Both the position numbers and the translations under genes were made by a program. From positions 1 through 57,453 of the forward strand of contig JANQQL010000047.1 of the NCBI GenBank assembly GCA_028289345.1: DNA of 57,453 nucleotides. The letters are read 5' to 3'. Positions within the stretch are counted from its first letter, which is position 1. Each line of letters starts with the position of its first letter. The DNA is from Planctomycetota bacterium (GTDB taxonomy: Bacteria > Planctomycetota > B15-G4 > SIAN01). The notes under the pieces were generated by a model that was not told the origin of the DNA, did no database searches, and worked only from the letters and a program-made list of their open reading frames with translations. Below are positions 8,404 to 16,229 of the stretch, in pieces.

Positions 8404-9141
8404 ATGTTTCCAGAGAAACTAGGGCGACCGCCGCTCATAGAGGCTCTCTTTGAAGTCCGTTTCGATGCAGGGGAATCAGCCGGTGAGCTGTTGCCCGGGC
8501 TGCTCTATTCGTCGCTAAAATCTTCATACGACCAAGTGGAATCACTGCCAGTCTCGAACGTTCCAATGGAGATCCGAAACAAGGAGCCAAGACTTCGTTA
8601 CGCGACGAGCCACAAGCTGTCTGGGAAGGATGGGTCAGCGGTTCAGGTGGGACATCGGGTTGCCCAGTATGTGACCGCCTACAACTATCCAGGCTGGATT
8701 CGCTTCAAAGAGCAAGTGATGCGGTTGGCTGAAGCTCTCAAAGCGACTGGATTAATCACCGTAGTGGAGCGGTGTGCGCTCAAGTACACCAACGTGATTC
8801 CAGTGGGCACATACTCGTCACAGCTCGATCTCTTGCAGGCACGAATCGAAGTTCTCGGCAAGCCTATTGAAAACGTGTTTAGTCTGCGGTGCGAGAGGCT
8901 AGCGAACGACATCCGGACAATACTGAACATAAAATCAAACGCTGTGGTGGAGCGTGACGGTAAGGTGGTCGGTGAAGGGCTCTATCTCGATGTAGACACC
9001 ATTATGACTTTGGACATGGATTCGTTCTGGAAGGAAGCGGGGGATCGCCTGGAAACAGTTCACGGTGCAGCAAAGTCAACTTTCTTCTCGTTACTGACAA
9101 ATGAGACGCTAGCGAGCATGAAGCCGGAGGGGCAGTCTTGA
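8404..9141 (+). CDS. TIGR04255 family protein
   Basis: A 245-aa protein with family hallmarks: the opening RPPLIEALFEVRF, the mid-protein RFKEQVMRLAEAL followed by VERCALKYTNVI, and the late LYLDVDTIMTLDM. The family is sporadically distributed and of unknown function, often in accessory loci. The ATG at 8404 is preferred because GGAG sits six bases upstream; an in-frame ATG 21 bases earlier lacks a good site. It is the first of three overlapping genes in one cassette (TIGR04255, small protein, PIN), suggesting that the three act together. Confidence 0.82.
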   Translation: MFPEKLGRPPLIEALFEVRFDAGESAGELLPGLLYSSLKSSYDQVESLPVSNVPMEIRNKEPRLRYATSHKLSGKDGSAVQVGHRVAQYVTAYNYPGWIRFKEQVMRLAEALKATGLITVVERCALKYTNVIPVGTYSSQLDLLQARIEVLGKPIENVFSLRCERLANDIRTILNIKSNAVVERDGKVVGEGLYLDVDTIMTLDMDSFWKEAGDRLETVHGAAKSTFFSLLTNETLASMKPEGQS

Positions 9142-9455
9142 GCCGCCTAAAGTTGGTTGAAGTACCAGTTGCAATCGAACAGGCCCAGGCAGCATCAGCT
9201 CTAGCTGTAGTCTTGGCATGTGCATTGGGTTCGCCGACCGTTGCGCTTTACGATTCCGCGGGCAAGATCACGTTTGGAGAGTCCTCTGACACCGAAGGGG
9301 CGGTTCGAGCTGAGTCGAAAGCGACAATGACCGCGCTCGCGTTGTTTGATAGTTGGTGCAACGAGGACAGTGACTACGATCAAACATCTTGGCCGCTAAT
9401 TGCTCGCGCCATAGACGACAATAGACTCTCGGATCGAAAACTCTTTGAAACCTAG
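9138..9455 (+). CDS. small hypothetical protein, second gene of PIN cassette
   Basis: A 105-aa acidic protein of no recognised family. The start is a TTG whose TGA overlap with the previous gene (TTGA) and upstream GGAGGGG support translation. The N-terminal half has an alternating hydrophobic pattern (ALAVVLACALGSPTVALYD) that could be a buried helix and strand; the C-terminal part is helical. Its position between the TIGR04255 and PIN genes and its size would suit an antitoxin or adaptor, but nothing in the sequence proves that. Confidence 0.6.
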   Translation: MSRLKLVEVPVAIEQAQAASALAVVLACALGSPTVALYDSAGKITFGESSDTEGAVRAESKATMTALALFDSWCNEDSDYDQTSWPLIARAIDDNRLSDRKLFET

Positions 9456-9915
9456 CCCGTCGATAGTGCTGCTCGATACTGGCCCCTTAGGGAAAGTCAC
9501 CCACCCCAAGGTCGACGATGTGGTCGCCGAGTGGTTCAGAACCCTTTTAGTCGCGTCAATTGATGTGCGTATTCCGGAGATCGCTGACTATGAACTGAGA
9601 CGCGAACTCACTCGAGCTGGAAAAGAGAAAAGTATTGAGCGTCTTGATCAACTCGAAAAGAGCCTTGGATTCGTTCCAATTACGACAGAAGTGATGCGCA
9701 AGGCCGCGCAGTTTTGGGCTGTCGCTCGAAATGAGGGTGAGCCGACCGCGCATGAGCACGCGTTGGATGGCGATGTGATTCTCGCCGCCCAAGCAGACTA
9801 CTTGGCCAGCGCTGCCTCCGTGACAATTGCCACGACCAATGTTGGCCATCTTTCGCGATTTGTCAGCGCGAAGAACTGGTCAGAGATAACACCAAACAAC
9901 CTCGAAGGTGACTGA
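9445..9915 (+). CDS. PIN-domain protein (VapC-like nuclease)
   Basis: A 156-aa PIN-fold protein. Acidic residues sit where the family puts its metal site: D11 in VLLDTGPL, E50 in ADYELRREL, D108/D110 in LDGDVILAAQA, followed by TTNVGHLSRF. PIN proteins are Mg-dependent RNases, frequently toxins. The start is TTG overlapping the preceding gene by 11 bases. The cassette ends with the attC site at 9932. Because no classical VapB-like DNA-binding antitoxin is adjacent, control may come from the two upstream genes instead. Confidence 0.8.
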   Translation: MKPSPSIVLLDTGPLGKVTHPKVDDVVAEWFRTLLVASIDVRIPEIADYELRRELTRAGKEKSIERLDQLEKSLGFVPITTEVMRKAAQFWAVARNEGEPTAHEHALDGDVILAAQADYLASAASVTIATTNVGHLSRFVSAKNWSEITPNNLEGD

Positions 9916-9931
9916 GCGGTGAGTCTGTGCT

Positions 9932-9994
9932 TTCCAACAAGCGCATGCGGTTGACGGCGCTTCGCGCTGCAACTGATGCGCAACGACGTTAGGC
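9932..9994 (+). other. attC: integron attC site B
   Basis: Left core TTCCAAC (one deviation from consensus) and right core GTTAGGC (9988-9994). The inner stem GCGCAT[G]CGGTTG / CAACTGATGCGC has the same extrahelical G as site A (with one mismatch), and the spacer GGCGCTTCGCGCTG is similar. The close likeness to site A shows the two cassettes belong to one integron lineage. Confidence 0.88.
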
Positions 9995-10013
9995 AGCGAC
10001 ACAGGAATAGACA

Positions 10014-11387
10014 ATGGCACCGACCCCGCCGTACGTGAATGCATATGGCAACATCGCCAAGGCGCTAGTGAGAATCCAGGCTGCTGCTACGCCGTCTCGT
10101 TTTTCGCAGGACTTCCTGGCGACAATGCTTGGAATGAAGGGTGGTTCAGCGAGAGCCGTTATCCCGTACCTAAAGCGAATTGGATTCCTCAGTGGGGATG
10201 GCCAACCAACGGAACTCTACAAACAGTTTCGGAATCCCGCTGAGAGCGCCTCTGCAGCCCGACAGGCACTTCAGAGCGCGTACTCGTCGCTCTACGAAGT
10301 GAACGAATACGCCCATGAGCTTTCCGATGAAGGTCTGCGTGGCATCGTCGTTCAGGTTACAGGGATCGCACCGAATTCTTCGAAGGCTAGGAGCATTGTT
10401 GGCTCGTTCAAGGCTCTCAGGGAGTTCGCTTCCTTCGCCGGACGTGCATCGGAGAGCCCGACGAAAGCGCCTTCAACACATCTGCGGACCTCATCCTCTC
10501 CGGCGCCCTTTCCGCCAATGGCTCGCCTCCGTCGTCGCTCCCGAGTGGACCACTATCGTTTGGTTCGAAGGCTCGGCCGCGGGTACTCGGCAGAGGTCTG
10601 GCTGTGCGAGGTCTCTGGTGCGATCCCGGGAGTTGCGTTGGAGAAGGGAGACCAAGTTGCGGTCAAGTTCTACGAACTGCCGCAGATTAGTGGCATCGAG
10701 TCCTTACGCATTCAGAGGGAGTTCGGCATCGCTGTTGAAGCCGATCATGAGAATCTAGCAAGAGTCTATGACGTGATGTTGTCGACCAGTCGCCCGAACC
10801 ACACCTTCATGGCGATGGAGTATGTGCCGGGGCCTACGCTCAAGGCCTACATCCAGCAAGAAGGGCCGCTTGCGTTTGAGGCTTGCGTCGGGATAGGCCG
10901 GCAGTTGTTCGCTGCTCTTGAAGAGCTTCACTCGCTCGGCGCAATACACCGCGATGTGAAGGCCGCGAACATACTGTGTCAAGACCCCACGCCAACTCAC
11001 ATACCTAAGATCAAGCTCGTCGATCTTGGGATTGTCTACATTGCGGCTGAGCAGGGCCTAACGCAGGCCAGCTCATTCCTTGGCAGCAAGCATTCCGCTC
11101 CATTTGAACAGCTTGTTGGTGATCACCTGGACGAAAGGGCTGACATCTACGGAGTTGGCTCAGTCCTGTTCTCCTGCTTGATGGGGCGGGAACTTTACGC
11201 GGGCGCGGGCCCAGAAGGAGCCATTGTAAGGCAGATGTTGCAGGCACCCGAGGCCCTGGAGAAGGGAATGGGTCGAAAGCAGGAGTTCAGATTCATAGAG
11301 TTTGTCAATGCTTGCATCTCGGTCGACAAGAAGCTCCGTCCAAAGACAGCTAGCGATTGTCTAGGTGCGTTGGATCGTTGGCGATGA
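10014..11387 (+). CDS. DUF5343-Ser/Thr protein kinase fusion
   Basis: A 457-aa protein. Residues ~5-150 form a DUF5343 domain similar to the product at 6233 (YVNAYGNIAKALVRI, FSQDFLATMLGMKGG, GQPTELYKQFRNP, GIVVQVTG). After a Ser/Pro linker a Hanks-type kinase spans ~181-457: glycine loop LGRGYSAEVW, ATP-binding K218 in VAVKFY, catalytic HRD at 312-314 followed by KAANIL, and D337 in DLG where most kinases have DFG. All core residues are present, so it should be active. No membrane segment or PASTA domain is present, unlike housekeeping bacterial kinases, so it is cytosolic. It lies alone in a cassette right after attC B. An anti-phage or toxin role is inferred from the neighbours. Confidence 0.88.
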   Translation: MAPTPPYVNAYGNIAKALVRIQAAATPSRFSQDFLATMLGMKGGSARAVIPYLKRIGFLSGDGQPTELYKQFRNPAESASAARQALQSAYSSLYEVNEYAHELSDEGLRGIVVQVTGIAPNSSKARSIVGSFKALREFASFAGRASESPTKAPSTHLRTSSSPAPFPPMARLRRRSRVDHYRLVRRLGRGYSAEVWLCEVSGAIPGVALEKGDQVAVKFYELPQISGIESLRIQREFGIAVEADHENLARVYDVMLSTSRPNHTFMAMEYVPGPTLKAYIQQEGPLAFEACVGIGRQLFAALEELHSLGAIHRDVKAANILCQDPTPTHIPKIKLVDLGIVYIAAEQGLTQASSFLGSKHSAPFEQLVGDHLDERADIYGVGSVLFSCLMGRELYAGAGPEGAIVRQMLQAPEALEKGMGRKQEFRFIEFVNACISVDKKLRPKTASDCLGALDRWR

Positions 11388-11430
11388 TCGGTTGGTCTTC
11401 AGTCGCTACAAGCGAGCCAGCCGCTGCTGA

Positions 11431-11832
11431 CTAACACGTATAAGGCCCCCCGTCCGCAAGCAGAAAAACACCTCCCGATCAGCCCTCCTCGAAAGAGGTG
11501 ATCTCGAATACCCACCAAAGCTTCCGCCCTGTCTTGGCTTCTCAGTCGGCGCAGCCGAAAGCAGCTCTGCACCAAACACGTATTGAGGCTCGTCACCGAC
11601 GGTTCGTCTTTCGACGAGGTCGGCTGAGCGAGGCAGAGCATCACCTCGCGTCCTAGAAGATCATCCGTTCCCTCATCCTGTCCCATTCAAAAGGGTAGGG
11701 CTCCGTCGCTGCGGTCGAGTTAGTTCCGGGCTCAGGGGAGGGGCAAAGCTGGAAGATTCGTGGTGATGAAGAGGAGAAGCAGAGAGCGTCCAATCAACGC
11801 CAGGGGCTACCAGGCCTGCATCCCTGCTTCTG
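11431..11832. repeat. 402-bp repeat, copy 1
   Basis: It aligns without gaps to 15367-15768 with 32 mismatches by eye (about 92% identity). It starts with CTAACACGTATAA about 40 bases after the kinase stop. Mismatches show no three-base periodicity and minus-strand frames change residues freely, so it is probably not coding. It contains CTAAC at its start and GTTAG at 11719-11723, which resemble attC cores but are too far apart for a normal site. Its function is unknown. Confidence 0.9.
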
Positions 11833-11879
11833 ATCGGGATCTCGTCCCACATGGAATCAGGAGCGTTGCCGGTCTTGAC

Positions 11880-13060
11880 CCATCCGGCTCCAGTTAGACG
11901 ACGGGCTCACTCTCTCCTCTCCGTTTTAGGCAGCGAGGAAGCGCTTCATTTCAAAAGCGGTTCTCCGTTTCAGGATGTAGTACGTGGCGCGGCCGAGGTG
12001 GTGGGAAAGAATCGCGAGTGCTTTCCCCTTCCCATGCTTCTTTTCAAGCCGCTGGAGCAGCTTCTGACCCGGCGGGTTGTGCCGAAGAAAGAGAGCCGCT
12101 GCTTCCGAGAAAGCCCAGCGCAAGTGGACGTTTCCGATCTTGGATCCGCCCGTTCCCTTACGCTTTCCTGCGGACTCGTGGGAGCATTTCACGAGGCGCG
12201 CGTAGGAAGCAAACTCCTGCACTCGAGGAAAGCGATTCACATCGTGCACCTCGTAGAGAATCGTGAGCGCAAGGATCGGCCCGACGCCAGGAATCGTCCG
12301 CAGTCGATGAAAGACCTCGCTGTCGTGGACCTTGGCCTGGCGATTCAGGAAGAGCTCGAGTTCGCGGATCACGTCATCGAGCCGATCGGCGACCGAAAGG
12401 TCCGCAGTCACTATCCTCTTCGTCGAAGGATCTTCGAAGGGGATCTCTGCCCCTTCTCGATTCGCACGGTAGCGGAGCTTCGCCGAAGGCGCCTGGAGGT
12501 TATTCTGGTGATAGGTGTTTTGGATGTGGCTGATCAGCTCCGATCTCCCCCGGACGAAGAAGAGTCGCCGGCGCAGCAGGTCGCGAGTCGACCGCCACTC
12601 CTTCGGGTAGGTGTATGCCACCGGAAAGGCACCGCCTCGGAGCAAAGTCGCAATCTTGAGCGAGTCGAGCCGGTCATTCTTCGCTTTGGCCCCGTGGACG
12701 AGCTTCATGTAGAGCGCGTGCCCCAGCACGAAAGGGATCTCCGCCTCCCCGCGCAAATCGGCCAACCAGTACCAGGTGAACATATTCTCCGCCCCCACCA
12801 CCACATCGTCCGAGTAGGGCGCCAGCACCTCCAAGAACCTCTCCGGGTTGCACCGGAGATTCTCCTGGTGCCGCACCTTTCCCGCTGAATCGAGCACTGT
12901 CACGTACATCGTCCGCGCGTGGAGATCGATCCCGCAGTAGTACTCGTGCTCGCCAGTGTAGAATCGCATTGCTGTACCCCTCCCTGAGTCATCTCTGATG
13001 AATGCGACCACCAGCCGGCCTCGTGTGAGGTGGGCCTCAGGGAGATCTTGATGAGTATCA
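11880..13060 (-). mobile_element. IS110-family insertion sequence (ends approximate)
   Basis: The element is a single transposase gene with short flanks. Exact ends were not found: IS110-type elements often lack clear terminal inverted repeats and target duplications. The right flank runs directly into the right half of an attC site whose left core is missing (13061 onward), so that boundary is probably within a few bases of 13055-13060. The left end lies somewhere in 11833-11925. IS1111-type members of this family are known to target attC sites. Confidence 0.6.
11926..12969 (-). CDS. IS110-family transposase
   Basis: A 347-aa protein with the RuvC-like DEDD tetrad of IS110 enzymes at D15 (GIDLHAR), E61 (GAENMF), D99 and D102 (KNDRLDSLK). 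The C-terminal transposase_20 domain follows (LRTIPGVGPILALTIL, then FASYARLVKCSHESAGK with the conserved serine region). The length is normal and the frame intact, so it is probably functional. The ATG at 12969 has AGGGAGGGG upstream; a longer frame upstream is translated attC. It is the only minus-strand gene among the cassettes, as expected for an insertion. Confidence 0.92.
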   Translation of the reverse strand: MRFYTGEHEYYCGIDLHARTMYVTVLDSAGKVRHQENLRCNPERFLEVLAPYSDDVVVGAENMFTWYWLADLRGEAEIPFVLGHALYMKLVHGAKAKNDRLDSLKIATLLRGGAFPVAYTYPKEWRSTRDLLRRRLFFVRGRSELISHIQNTYHQNNLQAPSAKLRYRANREGAEIPFEDPSTKRIVTADLSVADRLDDVIRELELFLNRQAKVHDSEVFHRLRTIPGVGPILALTILYEVHDVNRFPRVQEFASYARLVKCSHESAGKRKGTGGSKIGNVHLRWAFSEAAALFLRHNPPGQKLLQRLEKKHGKGKALAILSHHLGRATYYILKRRTAFEMKRFLAA

Positions 13061-13115
13061 GGCGCATGCAGCCGACGACGCTTGGCGTCGCAGCTGATGC
13101 GCGGCTGCGCTAGCA
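13061..13115 (+). other. attC: attC site C, right portion only
   Basis: GGCGCATGCAGC and GCAGCTGATGCGC form the inner stem around a CGACG...CGTCG arm. The right core is GCTAGCA (13109-13115, one change from GTTRRRY). The left core expected just before 13061 is replaced by sequence belonging to the insertion element, so the site appears interrupted. The leader of the TIR gene follows (13116-13294, no other feature seen). Confidence 0.7.
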
Positions 13116-13294
13116 CAATGAGAATTCAGACACACGTCACTTGGACCTTTCTAGTGGAGCTGTAGAGCTTCTAGAAGGCTATGAAACACCGGACGCCGGG
13201 AGAAACATCAGCGCCTATTGCCGTCAATGCCTCAGCCTGAAACCTCTACGCCAAGGTCCTGAAACAACCTTTGTAGCGCTCTGTGAGACGCATC

Positions 13295-14701
13295 ATGCTA
13301 GTTGCAAAACATGAAGAAGACGGAGTCGACCTATACGAAATCGAAGGGTCGATGCTCTCTGAGCAAGACCCGGCTTGGGTCGCACTGAAACGCAATGGGT
13401 TCTCTCCACGTCACACGTCGATCGCTTGTCCGGGACCGAGTTCCACAATAGCTCATCACAAGGTCCTAGCTCTCACTCTCCCTGTGCCCTGGAATCTAAA
13501 GCGAATTCAGCACACGTCCCAAGATCTTGGCAAATACCGCAGCCTACTGAGACCAGGCAGAAATCGACTGTGGTTCTCTAGCGAGTGGAGCCCGGAAGAC
13601 CACCAAATGAGAATTCCGGCAATAGATGACAGAGTTGCGACCACGAGCACGCTCAAACTCCTCGCCGATGACCTCCGGGCGATGTTGATTGCTGGAAAGC
13701 TACGTCGAGGTGACCTCGTTCGCTGCGCTGAATCCTTTGAGGCATGCCTTGAGTGGAATGGAAGCGCAATCGTCGACATGGTTGCAATGACCACCGCCGC
13801 CACCTTGGCGCCAATCGCGGGGACTGTGTTCCGACAGCGGATAGGTAGCCGGATGCAGAAATATGGACTCCGTGAAAGGTTCACCGATTTCGGTAAAGAT
13901 GCGATCAGCCGAATCGGCGACGGGGGCTTGCCCGGCCCCAGTAGGATCCTCTCGGCGCTCCACAAATGCGTCCATGCAATTCAGAAAACAGGAAGAACTG
14001 AGTATTTTCGAAGCTTTCGCGACATTTCTGAGAAGCTGGCATTACGGGACGCGTGCAATTTCGGAAGCGCTTCCCGCACCGAATGGACGTGGCTAATCGA
14101 CCCGTTAGCCGACCGGGCGTGCCGCTACCTTGCGCAAGAGCGATGGAGCCTTGGTCAACTCAAGACCCTCATCACAAGGGGATTTCGGTACAGGTCTTGC
14201 TTCATCAGCTACGCACACCAGGACGGGGTGCTCGCGAACCAGATAGCAGACTCATTGAGAGAAAGTGGCGTCCGATGCTGGCTAGACAGAGAGCAGCTTG
14301 CTCCGGGGCAAGTGCTCCCGAAGCGGATTCGACGCGCAATCAACAGTTGCGAATGCGTTCTTGCTTTGATCACCCCTGCGTCGTACCAGTCACGCTGGGT
14401 CGCACTAGAGGTTTCGTTCGCACTGGGCGAAAGAACCATGGAGGACGGGGTCCTGATACCGGTGTGCTGTGGCGTGGCGTATGAACCATCGCGATTTGCT
14501 CATATCGATGAACAGCTCTTACTGCGCCGTCTTGAATCCATCGTAGCCCAGCAAATTGCGGGTGAGACACCGTCACAGGAAGAGGTTGATCAGATCCTGC
14601 TCGGGCTTCAGGAGGCGGAACAACAAGAAGAACCTACTGGCAAACAGACGCATGCAGCTACCCAGCCTCCCTGGCAGCTGATGCGCGGATCCGTTAGTTG
14701 A
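13295..14701 (+). CDS. TIR-domain protein with novel N-terminal region (cassette copy)
   Basis: A 468-aa protein. Residues ~300-430 are a TIR domain: CFISYAHQDGVLANQIAD, CWLDREQLAPGQ, and SRWVALEVSFAL containing the likely catalytic glutamate E372 used by NAD-cleaving TIRs. Residues 1-295 match no family I know but align along their length with the protein at 20679, including PGPS/R, EACLEW/EICLEW, SAIVDMVAMT and GFRYR. The ATG at 13295 was chosen because it aligns with the paralogue's start; a GTG 12 bases upstream is also in frame. The frame runs through the attC site and stops at a TGA just past it, adding ~20 residues the paralogue lacks. It is probably a sensor-effector defence protein. 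Confidence 0.85.
   Translation: MLVAKHEEDGVDLYEIEGSMLSEQDPAWVALKRNGFSPRHTSIACPGPSSTIAHHKVLALTLPVPWNLKRIQHTSQDLGKYRSLLRPGRNRLWFSSEWSPEDHQMRIPAIDDRVATTSTLKLLADDLRAMLIAGKLRRGDLVRCAESFEACLEWNGSAIVDMVAMTTAATLAPIAGTVFRQRIGSRMQKYGLRERFTDFGKDAISRIGDGGLPGPSRILSALHKCVHAIQKTGRTEYFRSFRDISEKLALRDACNFGSASRTEWTWLIDPLADRACRYLAQERWSLGQLKTLITRGFRYRSCFISYAHQDGVLANQIADSLRESGVRCWLDREQLAPGQVLPKRIRRAINSCECVLALITPASYQSRWVALEVSFALGERTMEDGVLIPVCCGVAYEPSRFAHIDEQLLLRRLESIVAQQIAGETPSQEEVDQILLGLQEAEQQEEPTGKQTHAATQPPWQLMRGSVS
14639..14699 (+). other. attC: integron attC site D
   Basis: Right core GTTAGTT (14693-14699) and left core GGCAAAC. The inner stem GCATGCAGCT / AGCTGATGC carries an extrahelical base, with a short CCAGCCTCCCTGG arm. 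The whole site lies inside the 3' end of the upstream TIR reading frame, and the next gene starts five bases after it. Confidence 0.85.
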
Positions 14702-14704
14702 CAG

Positions 14705-15361
14705 ATGCCAACCTACGACGCGAAACAAGACGCTGGTAAACGATGGCGAGAGAGGTTCCCGTCGTGGGCACGTGGTCGTCGCCGATGGCTTACATTGGGT
14801 AACGATCCACTCCGGCTCCTCGCGGAGCCGCCCGCACTGCCTCGCTCATCGCCTGCAAGCAGGCCGCGAGTGTTTGTTTCCCACCAACAGCGAAATCGAG
14901 ACGAGGCACTCCGAATAGCGTACTTGGCTGACCGAGCGGGGTTCGAGTTTTGGCTTGATGTTTTGGATCCCAATCTGGCGGCACTAGACCGACGATTCGC
15001 CTCCGCGACTCAAACACAGAGATCGCTCGCGGTGGCGGCGATCGTTGAAATGGGACTTCTCAACAGTACCCATGTCAAAGCGGTGATCACGCAGGAGTCT
15101 CGTAGCTCCAGATGGGTGCCGTACGAGTATGGTCGCGTCAAAGATAAGAAGCTGCTTGCGGCTCAAGCTGCCTGCTGGCTGGCGAAAAGTGAATCCCGAG
15201 AGTTTCCGGATTACCTGTTTTTGGGGGAACGAAGCCAGTCGGAGAAGGACGTGCGTGGGTGGCTCCGTCGCGAGCGCAAGAAGTGGGAGCAAAACCATGC
15301 CCCACTCAAGAGGCCCGCGGGCAACTGGGTAGGCGCAGAACCACCGAAGTGCCTCAACTAA
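14705..15361 (+). CDS. TIR-like domain protein
   Basis: A 218-aa protein unrelated to the preceding TIR protein outside the domain. A basic, Trp-rich N-terminus (~1-54) precedes a TIR-like fold at about 55-165: RVFVSHQQRNRDEALRIAY, FEFWLDVLD, and a late SRWVPYEYGRV carrying E141 at the catalytic glutamate position. The C-terminal ~50 residues are charged and may bind nucleic acid or a partner. It starts right after attC D without an obvious ribosome binding site, so translation may depend on ribosomes terminating at the TGA three bases upstream. NAD+ hydrolysis is inferred. Confidence 0.72.
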   Translation: MPTYDAKQDAGKRWRERFPSWARGRRRWLTLGNDPLRLLAEPPALPRSSPASRPRVFVSHQQRNRDEALRIAYLADRAGFEFWLDVLDPNLAALDRRFASATQTQRSLAVAAIVEMGLLNSTHVKAVITQESRSSRWVPYEYGRVKDKKLLAAQAACWLAKSESREFPDYLFLGERSQSEKDVRGWLRRERKKWEQNHAPLKRPAGNWVGAEPPKCLN

Positions 15362-15366
15362 GCAAC

Positions 15367-15768
15367 CTAACACGTATAAAGCCCCCCGTCCGCAAGCAGA
15401 ATAACGTCTCCCGATCAGCCCTCTTTGAAAGAGGTGATCTCGCGTACCCACCAAAGCCTCCGCCCTGTCTTGGCTTCTCAGTTGGCGCAGCCGAAAGCAG
15501 CTCTGCACCAAACACGTGTTGAGGCTCGTCACCGATGGTTCGTCTTTCGACGAGATCGGCTGAGCGGGGCAGAGCATCCACTCGCGTACTAGAAGATCAT
15601 CCGTTCCCTCGTCCAGTTCCAGTCAAAAGGGTAGGGCTCCCTCGCGGCGGTCGAGTTAGTTCCGGGCTCAGGGTAGGGGCAAAGCTGGAAGTTTCGTGGT
15701 GATGAAGGGGAGAAGGAGAGTGCATCCAATCAACGCCAGGGGCTACCAGGTCTGCATCCGCGCTTCTG
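15367..15768. repeat. 402-bp repeat, copy 2
   Basis: The second copy of the element at 11431-11832, gapless and about 92% identical. It begins five bases after the stop of the TIR-like gene, again with CTAACACGTATAA. In both places it follows directly on a cassette gene, so it behaves like a common 3' module of two otherwise unrelated cassettes. Confidence 0.9.
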
Positions 15769-16144
15769 GTGTACGGGTCCGTCACCCCATCCGTCCGCGA
15801 CTTGACACTGAGGAGTTGAGCGGAGTGAAGCCAATGACGACGACGCAAACACCTTCGTACCAACTCGCCTCGATGACAGAATGCTCGCCCTGGTCCTCGA
15901 TGAATTGCAAACCTGGTGCCGTTGGAATGATGCCTTCCACTCGGGCCGTGCTTCCGACGAGCCACATCCGGCTCTTCTCGAAGACCTGTCACGACACAGC
16001 GAGCCAAAGAAACTCCTGAAGGGCCGATTAGCAAAGCGACCCACAACGATCCATTCGGAAGGGCGAAGAGTTTCGGAAGCGCCACGGTACGGCAACTCGC
16101 CTCTTGCTGGAATCGGACGCCTAGAGGTTCAGTGGTATGATCTC
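15769..16144. other. cassette stretch without a firm gene
   Basis: No convincing gene. A minus-strand frame ending near 15782 reads GSTARVEGIIPTAPG and EGVCVVVIGF, which looks protein-like, but a stop lies just upstream of its only ATG. It may be a gene remnant or a very short gene of about 61 codons (15782-15967). Confidence 0.3.
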
Positions 16145-16229
16145 GACTAATAAGCGCATGCACTTGACGGCGCTTCTCGTCGCAGGCGATGCGCAACGTC
16201 GTGAAGGATGCAAGACCGTGGAGTTAGAC
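16145..16229 (+). other. attC: attC site E, degenerate
   Basis: GACTAAT then AAGCGCATGCACTTGACGG, and later GCAGGCGATGCGCAAC, preserve the attC inner stem. The expected right core after it reads GTGAAGG instead of GTTAG; a clean GTTAGAC occurs 20 bases further on (16223-16229). It is probably a decayed or recombined site. Confidence 0.65.

Noticed and set aside
11431..11725. A single giant attC spanning CTAAC to GTTAG in the 402-bp repeat
   Set aside because: The ~290-bp spacing exceeds normal sites and the flanking arms are poorly complementary.
11851..12888. 345-codon forward frame opposite the transposase
   Set aside because: It mirrors the IS110 coding strand, is rich in Arg/Ser/Pro and has no recognisable motif.
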